Of a stretch of DNA of 61,969 nt, positions 52,763-61,934 are shown piece by piece (position 1 is the stretch's first letter; each line of letters begins with the position of its first letter). Position numbers and translations under genes: made by a program. A model generated the notes under the pieces. The model did no database searches. It had not been told where the DNA came from and was given only the letters and a program-made list of their open reading frames with translations. The DNA comes from Hyphomonas pacifica (GTDB lineage Bacteria; Pseudomonadota; Alphaproteobacteria; Caulobacterales; Hyphomonadaceae): contig NZ_AWFA01000013.1 in NCBI RefSeq assembly GCF_000682675.1, positions 1 to 61,969 of the forward strand, in the 5' to 3' direction.

Positions 52763-54190
52763 TTAGAACAGGCTGCCCTGATCGCCCTTGGGTGCGGGTT
52801 TTGGCTTGGGTTTCTCCGCTTTCGGGGCGGGCGTTGGCGCGGAGGGCGAGGGTGGCGGCGCGCTGCCATCCGGCCGGGCCATGACATCGCCATCCCCAAA
52901 GCTGACCTTGAAGGCGGAGGACTTTGCCGCCACGCCAGCCGAGCGGATGAGGTTTCCATCTGTATCCCGAACAATTGCATAGCCGCGCTTCAGGGTGGAC
53001 TGATAGGACAATGTCTCCAGCAGCTTTCCCTGGTTGGCAAGCGCCGTCTTGCGGCTGTCGATCAGGCGCATCAGGGCCGGGCGGGCGCGCACCGCCGTGT
53101 CACGCAGGCGCTGTTTCGAAGACCGGATTTCGCCGCGCAGGCTGGCCGGACTCAGCGATTGTCGAGACAGGCGCAGGCGGGCCTTTTGGACAAGTGCCAG
53201 TGCCGCTTTCGGCAAATTCCCGCTGGCATAGTCCAGCCGCTGGCGTTTGGTCTGCAACAGCATTTCCGGGCGCGGCAGACGGGCAGCGGCCAGCTTGTCC
53301 CTTGCCTGTCCCGTGCGGCGGGCCAGGGCGCGCTTCAGGCGCTCACCATGCTCTCCGGTCAGCAGCAACAGTTCGGATCGCACCGGCACAGCAATTTCGG
53401 CAGCGCCGGTCGGCGTGGGCGCGCGGGCGTCGGAGACATAATCGATCAGTGTCGTGTCCGTCTCGTGGCCAACGGCGGAGATCAGCGGAATCTCGCTCTC
53501 AAAGGCCGCGCGGACAACGTTCTCTTCATTGAAGGGCCAGAGGTCTTCAATCGAGCCACCGCCGCGGGCGACGATCAGGACGTCAGGCCGGTCAGCGCCG
53601 GTCAAGGCGTTGAAGCCCTGGATGCCCGCCGTGATCTGCCCGGCGGCCTGATCCCCCTGCACAAGCGCGGGCCAGACGATGACGCGGACGGGGAAGCGGT
53701 CGCGGATTCGGTGCAGAATATCGCGAATCACCGCACCGGTGGGGCTGGTCACCACGCCGATCGTCTTCGGCAGGAAGGGCAGCTTTTTCTTGTGCTCGGG
53801 CGCGAAGAGGCCCTCGGCGGCGAATTTCTTCTTGCGCTCTTCCAAGAGGGCCATCAGCGCGCCAGCGCCCGCCGGGCGCATGGAGGAGGCCAGCATCTGA
53901 TAGTTTGAGCGACCTTCATAAATGGAGAGACGCCCGGTGGCGATCACCTCCAGCCCCTCTTCCGGCCGGAAGGGCAGACGGTCGACCTGGCCTTTCCACA
54001 TCACCGTGTTGAGCACGGCCTTTTCGTCTTTCAGGTCACAATACATGTGGCCGGATCGGGCAATGGTGACGCGGCCCAGCTCTCCGCGCACGACGACATG
54101 GTCAAAATTGGTCTCAACCGTCCGCTTCAGGCTGGCGGCGAGATCGGAAACCGACAGGGCGGCGTCATTTGAGGTTGGCGGTGTTGGCAT
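52763..54190 (-). CDS. xseA: Exodeoxyribonuclease VII large subunit
   Basis: A 475-residue nuclease subunit. The N-terminal OB-fold (VETNFDHVVVRGELGRVTIARSGHMYCDLKDEKAVLNTVMWKG) is followed by the catalytic domain with PFLPKTIGVVTSPTGAVIRDILHRIRDRFPVRVIVWPALVQGDQA and DVLIVARGGGSIEDLWPFNEE, then VGHETDTTLIDYVSDARAPTPTGAAE, and a long helical C-terminal arm. It pairs with XseB, encoded far away at 14993-15238. It contains the 24-base stretch shared with the intergenic region (50079-50102). The C-terminal tail is Pro/Lys-rich. Confidence 0.95.
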   Translation of the reverse strand: MPTPPTSNDAALSVSDLAASLKRTVETNFDHVVVRGELGRVTIARSGHMYCDLKDEKAVLNTVMWKGQVDRLPFRPEEGLEVIATGRLSIYEGRSNYQMLASSMRPAGAGALMALLEERKKKFAAEGLFAPEHKKKLPFLPKTIGVVTSPTGAVIRDILHRIRDRFPVRVIVWPALVQGDQAAGQITAGIQGFNALTGADRPDVLIVARGGGSIEDLWPFNEENVVRAAFESEIPLISAVGHETDTTLIDYVSDARAPTPTGAAEIAVPVRSELLLLTGEHGERLKRALARRTGQARDKLAAARLPRPEMLLQTKRQRLDYASGNLPKAALALVQKARLRLSRQSLSPASLRGEIRSSKQRLRDTAVRARPALMRLIDSRKTALANQGKLLETLSYQSTLKRGYAIVRDTDGNLIRSAGVAAKSSAFKVSFGDGDVMARPDGSAPPPSPSAPTPAPKAEKPKPKPAPKGDQGSLF

Positions 54191-54322
54191 CTGCCTGTTT
54201 TGGACGCGGTTGGCAGCTGGGGCAAGAGGCCGAATGCGTCTCTACCTTTCGATGCATGGTCATAGTCGCTTAACTCCTTGCGGGCAGAATATAGGCGCAT
54301 GGATTCGGAGGGGGACTGAAGG

Positions 54323-55324
54323 ATGGCAGACACGCTTCCTCTAACAGCGGGAACAGGCGGTTTTGACCTGGTCCAGGCAGCCGACCAATGGATCCAGCCC
54401 CTTATGGTTCTGGACCGGGAATTCCGCTTCGTTTACGCCAATCGCGCCTATTTGCGGATCATGGGGAAAGCGTGGAAAGACCTGAATGCCCGGTACTTTT
54501 TCGACGTTTTCTATCACGAGCCCAAAAAGCGGGCGGAGGTGGAGGAGGCCTTCCGGAGTACATTTGATGGCGAACTGACCTATCTGGCCGAACATCCTTA
54601 TGAGCTGGAACATCCGGATGGCTCAATCCATGTCCGCACCTGGCAATGGGTGCAAAAGCCCTTCCGGGGGGCTGAAGGGATTGTGACCCACATTGTCCAG
54701 CGCTGCGAAGACGTGACCGACCGTGTTGAGCTGAAGCGCCAGAACGAGATCATGTCGAATGAACTGGCCCACAGGATCAAGAACATGTTCTCCGTCATCA
54801 TGGCTACGGCCCGAATCTCTGGTTCGGTCGCGAGTGACCTGGACGGGTTCATTGACGAGTTCAATGACCGCCTCGTCTCCATGAGTCGGGTCTATTCAAA
54901 GCTGACGACCAATGACTGGTATGGTCTGCCGCTGAGGCATCTGCTGGAAGAGGAGATCCGGGCCGTGACACGGCGCGATGATTCCCGCTATTGCCTAAGC
55001 GGTCCGGACATTACGCTGAGCCTGAAATCCACCAAGGATGGTGCACTGATCATTCATGAACTGGCGTCGAATGCGAGCAAGTATGGCTGTTTCAGCCAGC
55101 CGGACGGGCGGCTGGATGTTACCTGGTATATTGAGGACGAACATCTGGTGGTCGTATGGGAAGAAAGCGACCTGACAGGCGTACGTCCGCCATCCCGCAA
55201 GGGCTTTGGCAGCATCCTGTTCCACATGCTGCCCAATCTGAAGGTCACGCGGGACTTCCGCGACACCGGACTGGTGCTAACAGTGCGCAGCCCGATTTCC
55301 ATTTCGATCTTTGACGACGCCTGA
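54323..55324 (+). CDS. PAS-domain sensor histidine kinase, HWE/HisKA_2 type
   Basis: A 333-residue cytosolic kinase. An N-terminal PAS domain (VLDREFRFVYANRAYLRIMGK to VTHIVQRCEDVTD) is followed by the H-box NELAHRIKNMFSVIMATARIS with the phospho-acceptor His, the N-box IHELASNASKYGCFSQPDGRL and a VVWEES motif (W-x-E), the marks of HWE kinases. No membrane segment or receiver. These kinases typically feed the alphaproteobacterial general stress or light/redox responses through separate regulators. It is tail-to-tail with the hybrid kinase at 55349. Confidence 0.88.
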   Translation: MADTLPLTAGTGGFDLVQAADQWIQPLMVLDREFRFVYANRAYLRIMGKAWKDLNARYFFDVFYHEPKKRAEVEEAFRSTFDGELTYLAEHPYELEHPDGSIHVRTWQWVQKPFRGAEGIVTHIVQRCEDVTDRVELKRQNEIMSNELAHRIKNMFSVIMATARISGSVASDLDGFIDEFNDRLVSMSRVYSKLTTNDWYGLPLRHLLEEEIRAVTRRDDSRYCLSGPDITLSLKSTKDGALIIHELASNASKYGCFSQPDGRLDVTWYIEDEHLVVVWEESDLTGVRPPSRKGFGSILFHMLPNLKVTRDFRDTGLVLTVRSPISISIFDDA

Positions 55325-55348
55325 ATTCACTGCGCCCGTGGTATCAGA

Positions 55349-57205
55349 TCAGTTCCGGTGGGCGGCGGCATGTTCCGTAAGCAGATTGGTCATGTGAGCA
55401 ATCAGTCGTTGGGTCAGAATCGGTTTCGTCAGGAACGGGCTGCTTTCATAGGCTTTGCCCGCCGCGTCACGTGAGCTGCCCGAGACTGTGACGAAGGGAA
55501 TACCCGCATTCATGAGGCGCTCAGCGATCGGGTCTGCTGTCTCGCCCGCAAGGTCTACATCAACGACCGCGCCGTGGCATTGCACATTGTCCAGCAATTG
55601 CAGCGCCTCATAGACTGAGCCGACCGGGCCGATCACTTCATAGCCGCAATCTTCAAGCGCCGCGGCGACATCTATTGCGATGATGGCTTCATCTTCCACA
55701 ACCAGAATGCGCGTACGCTGCTCGGTAGCCTGCGAAGCAGATGTTGTCACCTGGGCAGGTGTCACAATTTCATCTGTATCGTGATATTTTTCCGTGTGCT
55801 GGAAATCGTCCTCAAAGATGCGGTCATCAATGCTGCGCAGATGCCATCTCACACCCTCTGGCAGGAATTCCAGATTTACAGGCTGGCCAAAGGCTATGCG
55901 GGCCATTTTCTCGATTACGGTGGAGCCGAAGCCGCGCCGTTCAGGCACCGTGACACGCGGGCCGCCCTGTTCACTCCAGGTAATGTCGAACTTGCCGGTT
56001 CCGTTCTTCAGGACTTTCCATTCAATCGTAACCGTGCCGGTGTCATTGGACAGGGCACCATACTTTCCGGCATTTGTGGCTAGTTCGTGCAGGGCCATGC
56101 CCAGGGATTGGGCGGCGGCCGATGTGAGGCGCACATGCGGGCCTTTCAGGAAAATCCGGGTTCCGATCAAATCCTTGAAGTGGGCCAGCTGTGAATCGAC
56201 GATCTCATCCACCCGCGCCCCGCGCCAGCCGGAATGGACAAGAAGGTCCTGACTAGAGGCAAGAGACTGCATTCGCTCTGAAAAGCGAGGCATGAAGTCT
56301 TCGTGCGTGCTGGCCGTCTGGCGGGCGATGGCCTGGACCAGCGTGATCATGTTCTTGGAGCGGTGATTGACCTCGTTCATCAGGAACTGGATCTGCTCCT
56401 CATGACGTTTCTGCTCTGTAATGTCGGTATTCGTGCCAAACCACAGGGCCAGGTTGCGATTCCTGTCATGCACGGGCATGGCGCGCGAGAGGAACCACCG
56501 GAACTTGCCGTCAGCGCCCCGCAAGGGGAAGGTTTCCTCCCATGGGTCGCCTGTGTCCCAGGAATGCTGAAGGCTTTTCGTGACCCGGTCGATATGATCC
56601 GGATGGTGCAGTTTTTGCCAGCCCCATCCTTTCACCTCATCCAGAGTTGTTCCAGTATAGTCATACCAGCGCTTGTTATACCAGAAGATCAGGCCTTCCT
56701 TGTCAGCCATCCAGGCCAGTTGGGGAAGGTTGTCTGCAAGAGCTTCGAACCGTTCCTGGCTTTCCTGCAATTGCTGCTGGCTTTCATATTCTTTGGTGAT
56801 GTCCCGCACAATCTTGGAGGCGCCGACGATTTTGCCCTCATCATCATGGATAGGGGAAATCGTGACCATGATGCGTAGCTTGCGATCATCCTTGTGGAGG
56901 CGGATGGTTTCGTGATCGCGGACAGTCTTGCCAACCCGGATGCTGGACAGGATGTCATCTGCTTCCTGTTGCCGGTCCGCCGGAATCAGCACGCGGATGG
57001 AGCGGCCGATCATCTCTTCAGGCTTGTAGCCGAACACACGCTCTGCGGCTGGATTCCAGCTCGCAATGGTGCCGTCCAGCGCCGTCGAGATGATGGCGTC
57101 TGAGGAAGACTGAATAATTGCACCGAGCCAGGAACCTTCCGAGGCCGATACTATCGGGGGGCTAGCTGCCGGACTGGGAGCAGTTGGGCGTTTAGTGCGC
57201 GCCAT
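55349..57205 (-). CDS. Hybrid PAS-PAS-HWE histidine kinase with C-terminal receiver
   Basis: A 618-residue sensor. Two PAS domains (IIQSSSDAIISTALDGTIASWNPAAERVFGY and ALADNLPQLAWMADKEGLIFWYNKRWYDYTG) each end with a PAC region (VRDITKEYE; WFGTNTDITEQ). The kinase core has HRSKNMITLVQAIARQTAS, HELATNAGKYGALSNDTGTV and ITWSEQGGPRV, then a receiver domain RILVVEDEAIIAIDVAAALEDCGYEVIGPVGSVYEALQLL with phosphorylation Asp in AVVDVDLAGE and Lys in FLTKPIL. I chose the ATG at 57205. The receiver has no output domain, so it probably acts as a phosphate sink or intermediate. Confidence 0.9.
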   Translation of the reverse strand: MARTKRPTAPSPAASPPIVSASEGSWLGAIIQSSSDAIISTALDGTIASWNPAAERVFGYKPEEMIGRSIRVLIPADRQQEADDILSSIRVGKTVRDHETIRLHKDDRKLRIMVTISPIHDDEGKIVGASKIVRDITKEYESQQQLQESQERFEALADNLPQLAWMADKEGLIFWYNKRWYDYTGTTLDEVKGWGWQKLHHPDHIDRVTKSLQHSWDTGDPWEETFPLRGADGKFRWFLSRAMPVHDRNRNLALWFGTNTDITEQKRHEEQIQFLMNEVNHRSKNMITLVQAIARQTASTHEDFMPRFSERMQSLASSQDLLVHSGWRGARVDEIVDSQLAHFKDLIGTRIFLKGPHVRLTSAAAQSLGMALHELATNAGKYGALSNDTGTVTIEWKVLKNGTGKFDITWSEQGGPRVTVPERRGFGSTVIEKMARIAFGQPVNLEFLPEGVRWHLRSIDDRIFEDDFQHTEKYHDTDEIVTPAQVTTSASQATEQRTRILVVEDEAIIAIDVAAALEDCGYEVIGPVGSVYEALQLLDNVQCHGAVVDVDLAGETADPIAERLMNAGIPFVTVSGSSRDAAGKAYESSPFLTKPILTQRLIAHMTNLLTEHAAAHRN

Positions 57206-57422
57206 AAGGGGGGGCTCCCGCAATCAATATTAAGGCGTTCTGGGACGCCGCATAATGCGAGAATAATACCAGCTATTCTGTTAGCTTGTCCATAACCCTG
57301 ATCAAGCCGCACTGCGTGCCGAAGAATACGGCTAAAGGAGAAAGTCTGTTGTTTAATATAGCTATTTCACCCAACCGCGCCCCGAGGGACAGGGACGGCA
57401 AGGTCGATAGGCAGGTGTTAAA

Positions 57423-57444
57423 GGGAGGGGGCTTCGCCCCTCCC
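57423..57444 (-). terminator. Terminator of the TadG-like gene
   Basis: GGGAGGGG (57423-57430) pairs with CCCCTCCC (57437-57444) around a six-base GCTTCG loop; the minus-strand tail is TTTAAC. It lies eight bases past the stop of the TadG-like gene. Confidence 0.8.
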
Positions 57445-57452
57445 CCCGCGGA

Positions 57453-58853
57453 TCAGTAACGAATACGCAAGTCCGAAATGGACTGGGCGATATTCGTGTA
57501 GGCATCTTTCAGCTCGTCAGCGTTTTCCGGCTCAAACGCAAAATCGGGCCCGCTGGCGCAATAATTCAGGATGGCCTTGCCTCCGCTCGGCGCCTGGAAT
57601 GCAACAGTATAAATCTTGATGCCTCGAGCCTTGATGGCATCGCACAGCTTTTTGGACTGGCCGAACGAGTTGCCATTGCTGGTGTTGTACTGGGCGTTGA
57701 ATTCCCCGTCTGTCATCAGGATCATGGCCTTGGCGGTATCGGGTTCGGCATAATCCCATGGCTTGGAGGTGGCGGGCCAGATGGACTTCCATTCCGGCGC
57801 GATCAGATACCAGCCCCAGGCGATGCCGAGATGGCCGGCGGTGCCGCCGCTGGCAGGCAGGTTCTGGATATAGGTATTCAACAGTGTCTTGTTGGAGGTC
57901 AGCGCGACGGGCGGCGGCGAGTTGCACGCACGGTCAGGGGTCCAACGATCACGGGACTCATTATAGGTTGCGCCAGTGGCTTCGATCCAGGCGAACGGTC
58001 CAGGGGCTGCATCGGTAAGGGCTTCACTGCCGAGGCGTTCCTTGACGCAGGTATTGTTGATCGTCGTGGTCGTGGTGCGCTCTTCCAATCTAAAGTCTGT
58101 GACCCATATGTTCCTGCACCCCCACCAGTTACAAACACTCTCATAGTGCCCGCCATCCGGAACGTTTTCGTAATAGGTGTCCTCATAGGTGCGGATCCGG
58201 TTTTTGCCCGTGACCGGCGTGAAGTATGGACCGGCATCCATGCCATAGGAGTATGAGACCATGCCGATGCGAACATCACCGGTATCGATCAGCGTGGAAT
58301 CATCAGGCAGCAGCACCTGAACGGCCAGTTCGGCAGCATCCTTGAGGGCTTCGTTCCGGCTACCGGCCATAGAGCCGGATGTGTCGAAGACAAAGGCAAC
58401 GTCCACCTTGCCGATACCGTAAACCGAAGCAGAGGAGACGGCATAGTTGATGTGGTCCACGCCAGCCAGCTGCATGATCGCTGTGTCCTGGCTACAGAGA
58501 ACCCTGACGGAAATGTCCTGGGTGGCGTTGGATATTGTCGAGACAGGATCCTGACATCCCCCCATGCCTGTGGCGAGGAGGGAGGAATTGATATAGTTTT
58601 TGATGTAGTTCTTGATCTCGGTGTCGTTCTTGCCGTCCTGCATCTCGCGGGCCCCGGCGATCACCGCGCTGTCGATGATATGCTGGACACGGTTCTTGCT
58701 GGTGTTGACCTGTTGCAGGTCAATGGCGAAGCCCATCAGCAGGAAGATCGGGATGACCGACATTGCGAAAATGATGGCGACATTGCCGTCTTCACGCGTG
58801 CGCGCCTGGTGCCAGGCGGTTGCGAAGAGTTTGGAAAGTTTACCCAGATACAT
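57453..58853 (-). CDS. TadE/TadG-like pilus-assembly protein with von Willebrand A domain
   Basis: A 466-residue protein. The N terminus has a TadE/TadG-like hydrophobic segment (DGNVAIIFAMSVIPIFLLMGFAIDLQQV) followed by QHIIDSAVIAGAREM, then a VWA domain with a MIDAS DxSxS in VAFVFDTSGSMAG and ILMTDGEFNAQ. Several Cys residues (e.g. CQDP, CSQD, CNWWGC) may pair in the periplasm. TadG-type proteins help assemble Flp/Tad adhesive pili at the cell envelope. The ATG at 58853 begins MYLGKLSKL. No other tad gene is in the window. A terminator follows. Confidence 0.87.
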   Translation of the reverse strand: MYLGKLSKLFATAWHQARTREDGNVAIIFAMSVIPIFLLMGFAIDLQQVNTSKNRVQHIIDSAVIAGAREMQDGKNDTEIKNYIKNYINSSLLATGMGGCQDPVSTISNATQDISVRVLCSQDTAIMQLAGVDHINYAVSSASVYGIGKVDVAFVFDTSGSMAGSRNEALKDAAELAVQVLLPDDSTLIDTGDVRIGMVSYSYGMDAGPYFTPVTGKNRIRTYEDTYYENVPDGGHYESVCNWWGCRNIWVTDFRLEERTTTTTINNTCVKERLGSEALTDAAPGPFAWIEATGATYNESRDRWTPDRACNSPPPVALTSNKTLLNTYIQNLPASGGTAGHLGIAWGWYLIAPEWKSIWPATSKPWDYAEPDTAKAMILMTDGEFNAQYNTSNGNSFGQSKKLCDAIKARGIKIYTVAFQAPSGGKAILNYCASGPDFAFEPENADELKDAYTNIAQSISDLRIRY

Positions 58854-59038
58854 GTTTCCCACCCCAGAGAAGGCCGGATGCGGCCTATTACGGTTCGCGC
58901 GCACACTCGCATATCTGGATAACTCCACGGTGAAAGCGGGGGGCAGGTTTTCAAATCGGGCAGTAAGAAAGCCTTAACCAGCACAAAGGGCGTGAGGGCA
59001 GGGCACTCACGCGGAGACAGGCTGGTTTGGGGGCGGAT

Positions 59039-59737
59039 TCAGGATGTGTTCGGCCAGCGCAGTTCAGCGGTTTCGTCATGGAGGGCAAGGGCCGCATCCT
59101 GTTGCAAATACTTCAGATGGCGGGCGTAGAATACGGCCGGGTCAAGCCGCTGGACCGGTCGGGATGGACCGCTCAGAAGACGGCGCATTTTTGTAAGGTA
59201 AAACGCGGCATTATCCAGCGCGTGGTTAATTGCGAGCAGTCGGCGGACCAGCGGTCCGGACGCAATGAGGTCATCCGGCGTGGACGGATAGTCGCGCAGA
59301 TCTACGGCCGTGTCCTCATCCAGGAACCGGATGCGGGGGCCTGTGCGGAAGGCTGATGGCGGAGGTGTGCTGGCGCGCTTAAGGCCGTCTTGCGGCTCGG
59401 TCAGGCGGAAGTGCGGGATGGGAAAGGCCGGGCGAGAGGGGGCTGACGCGGGGCCGGTAGGGTCTGTTTGGAAGTGGGCCGTGCCGGGGCCGGACCTGCG
59501 GGCGGGCGCTGGCAGAGTGCCAAGCTCAAGCGCCTGCAGGAAGAAGACCCGGCGCAGGACAGGCTCAATAAAGGCGAGCAGATTGCGGATTTCGCCATGC
59601 GTTTTGCGGGGCAGGAAGGGCTTTACCGGAGCGGGATAGAGGCCCAGCCGCGCTTGTGCGGACCCGGCCAGATAGCCGATCGCATCCCACCAGAAGCGGA
59701 CAAGGCTGACAATATGGCGGGCGGGGCGATAGGTCAT
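59039..59737 (-). CDS. Hypothetical protein
   Basis: A 232-residue soluble protein: MTYRPARHIVSLVRFWWDAIGYLAG at the start, a Pro-rich middle (about 95-150), and a helical C-terminal part FYLTKMRRLLSGPSRPVQRLDPAVFYARHLKYLQQDAALALHD. No signal peptide or recognised domain. I start at the ATG at 59737; an in-frame upstream extension to 59983 is Pro/Arg-rich and implausible. Divergent from purD with about 250 bases between, which should hold both promoters. Confidence 0.6.
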   Translation of the reverse strand: MTYRPARHIVSLVRFWWDAIGYLAGSAQARLGLYPAPVKPFLPRKTHGEIRNLLAFIEPVLRRVFFLQALELGTLPAPARRSGPGTAHFQTDPTGPASAPSRPAFPIPHFRLTEPQDGLKRASTPPPSAFRTGPRIRFLDEDTAVDLRDYPSTPDDLIASGPLVRRLLAINHALDNAAFYLTKMRRLLSGPSRPVQRLDPAVFYARHLKYLQQDAALALHDETAELRWPNTS

Positions 59738-59991
59738 GTCCGGAAGAATGCAGGGCGCGGCTCTGCGCAGGATTGGGCCGGGCGGAAATGGAGGGCGAAG
59801 CTGGGCGGTGCATTGATCAGATAGGAAAAATATTACCCGGCACCGTTCGGATAGCGGGGAAAATGCGGCAATTATTCCCGGAGTGGCGAGGGGGCTCGCG
59901 GCGCCCCAGGGCTTATCAAAGGCCACTGAGAGCATCAAAGGCGCGCATACAGGCTTGATCTCCGGCGCGGACCCGCGCATCAACCGGCCTC

Positions 59992-61290
59992 ATGAACATA
60001 CTTCTCATCGGATCGGGCGGGCGTGAACACGCCTTGGCATGGAAAATGGCGCAGTCGGCGCTGGTGGACATGGTGCATTCCACACCGGGCAATCCCGGCA
60101 TGGATGATGTTGGCCCCTGTTTTGATGTGGCCGTGACGGACATCGACAAGCTTGTGCAGCTGACCCTGCAGGTGGAGCCGGACCTGGTGGTCATCGGGCC
60201 GGAAGCGCCGCTGGCGGCGGGCCTGGCCGATGTGCTGCGGGCGCGCGGCTTCGATGTGTTCGGGCCCAGTGCTCAGGCCGCGCAGCTTGAAAGCTCCAAG
60301 GCCTTCTCCAAGGCGCGGATGAAGGAATATGGCGTGCCGACGGCGGCCTATGGCGAGTTCACCGATCCGGTGCTGGCCAAGTCTTACCTGCGCACGCTGG
60401 ATGCGCCCTATGTGCTGAAGGCCGATGGCCTGGCCGCCGGCAAGGGCGTCGTGATCGCCCCGACGCTGGAAGAGGCAGACGCCGAGATTGACGAGATGCT
60501 GTCCGGCAAGTTCGGCGATGCCTCCGCGACGCTGGTGATCGAGGAATTCATGCATGGCGAGGAAGCCAGCATTTTCGTGATTACGGACGGCACGGGCGCG
60601 GTCTATCTGCCTGCCGCGCAGGACCACAAGCGCGCCGGCGATGGCGACACCGGCCCGAATACGGGCGGCATGGGCGCCTATGCCCCGGCCCCGGTGGTGA
60701 CCGACGAGATCCTCGCCCGCGTGAAAAAAGAGATCGTGCAGCCGATGCTGAAAGGCATGAAGCGCGACGGCATGCCGTATCAAGGCGTGCTGTATGTTGG
60801 CATCATGGTGACGGCGGACGGCCCGAAAGTGGTGGAGTTCAATGCCCGCTTCGGAGACCCGGAATGCCAGGTTCTGATGAAGGGCCTCTCAGGCGACATC
60901 GTGCCGGCAATCCTGGGTGCGGCGACGGGGGGGCTGGAAGGTAATGAAGAAGCGTTCGAGGCGCTGTTGGAGCTGGACCGGTTCGAGCCGACGGCGACGA
61001 TTGTTCTGGCCACGGAAGGCTATCCGGGCAGCTATGCCAAGGGCTCGGTCATTCGCGGCGTAAAGACGGCAAACGATCTGCCGGGCGTCACCGTATTTCA
61101 TGCGGGCACGGACATGGATGAGGGCGGCGTGCTGGTCGCCAATGGCGGACGCGTGCTGAACGTGACGGCCAGCGGCGAGACGTTAAAAGAGGCCGTGGAG
61201 CGCGCCTATGCCGGCGTGAACGCCATCGACTGGCCGGAAGGCTTCTGCCGCCGCGACATTGGCTGGCGGGCATTGGGAGAGACGACATGA
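59992..61290 (+). CDS. purD: Phosphoribosylamine-glycine ligase (GAR synthetase)
   Basis: A 432-residue ATP-grasp enzyme of purine synthesis that joins 5-phosphoribosylamine to glycine. Motifs include MNILLIGSGGREHALAWKMAQS, FGPSAQAAQLESSKAFSKARMKEYGVPTA, KADGLAAGKGV, EEFMHGEEASIF, AQDHKRAGDGDTGPNTGGMGAYAPAPV and VVEFNARFGDPECQVLM with the metal-binding residues. Length is normal. Its TGA overlaps the ATG of the DUF1993 gene (ATGA), so the pair is coupled. Confidence 0.96.
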   Translation: MNILLIGSGGREHALAWKMAQSALVDMVHSTPGNPGMDDVGPCFDVAVTDIDKLVQLTLQVEPDLVVIGPEAPLAAGLADVLRARGFDVFGPSAQAAQLESSKAFSKARMKEYGVPTAAYGEFTDPVLAKSYLRTLDAPYVLKADGLAAGKGVVIAPTLEEADAEIDEMLSGKFGDASATLVIEEFMHGEEASIFVITDGTGAVYLPAAQDHKRAGDGDTGPNTGGMGAYAPAPVVTDEILARVKKEIVQPMLKGMKRDGMPYQGVLYVGIMVTADGPKVVEFNARFGDPECQVLMKGLSGDIVPAILGAATGGLEGNEEAFEALLELDRFEPTATIVLATEGYPGSYAKGSVIRGVKTANDLPGVTVFHAGTDMDEGGVLVANGGRVLNVTASGETLKEAVERAYAGVNAIDWPEGFCRRDIGWRALGETT

Positions 61291-61817
61291 ACCTTCATGA
61301 TCTGGTCGTGACGGCCCCGAAACAGATGCTGCTGGCGCTTGCCGGGCAGCTGAAGAAGGCTGCGGCCTGGGGCGAGACAAATGATGTGTCTACGGACGAG
61401 TTGCTGCAAAAACGCCTGGCACCGGACATGTTTCCCCTGCTGATGCAGGTGAAGTTCATCTCCCTGCAGGCACGCGAGACCGTGTGGCGTCTGCGCGGCG
61501 ATGAGGTGGAGATGTGGGAGTCCGGCGACACGATGGACGAGATGGTCGCCCTGATCGCGCGTACCGTGTCGATGCTGGACGATGTAAAGCCGGAAGAGTT
61601 TGACGGCGCGGAAGAGCGGGTCATCTCTGTCACCCTGCCCAATGCGATGATGTTTGAGCTGAAAGGTGCAGACTTTGTGCGCGACTGGGCCATTCCGCAA
61701 TTTCATTTCCACGCGGTCACGGCTTACGCCATTCTGCGCAATGCCGGGGTGGATCTGGGCAAGGCGGATTATGTGCCGCACATGCTGCCCCATCTGCGCC
61801 CGGTGACCACAGCCTAG
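61287..61817 (+). CDS. DUF1993 family protein
   Basis: A 176-residue protein with the DUF1993 pattern: AAAWGETNDVSTDELLQKRLAPDMFPLLMQVKFISLQARETVWRL and DFVRDWAIPQFHFHAVTAYAILRNAGVDLGKADY. The family belongs to the DinB/helical-bundle superfamily and is usually predicted to be a metal-dependent enzyme; the FHFHAVTAY His residues could be ligands (inference). Start overlaps the purD stop by four bases. Confidence 0.88.
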   Translation: MNLHDLVVTAPKQMLLALAGQLKKAAAWGETNDVSTDELLQKRLAPDMFPLLMQVKFISLQARETVWRLRGDEVEMWESGDTMDEMVALIARTVSMLDDVKPEEFDGAEERVISVTLPNAMMFELKGADFVRDWAIPQFHFHAVTAYAILRNAGVDLGKADYVPHMLPHLRPVTTA

Positions 61818-61934
61818 TTTCACCTCATCCCCCCTTGGGGGCATGCGGCGGGACGCGGCCGGGCGTAGTGTCTGGTCATGTTCCGAAGAGGCGCTACAGT
61901 GCATGGCACCTGAGCATGGCGTGGAGAGAGGTCT

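Noticed and set aside
59738-59983. 82-residue N-terminal extension of the hypothetical protein at 59039-59737
   Set aside because: Pro/Arg-rich without a ribosome binding site and would cover the shared purD promoter region.
61829-61841. CCCCC-TT-GGGGG inverted repeat after the DUF1993 gene
   Set aside because: The two-base loop is too short for a stable hairpin and there is no T tract.
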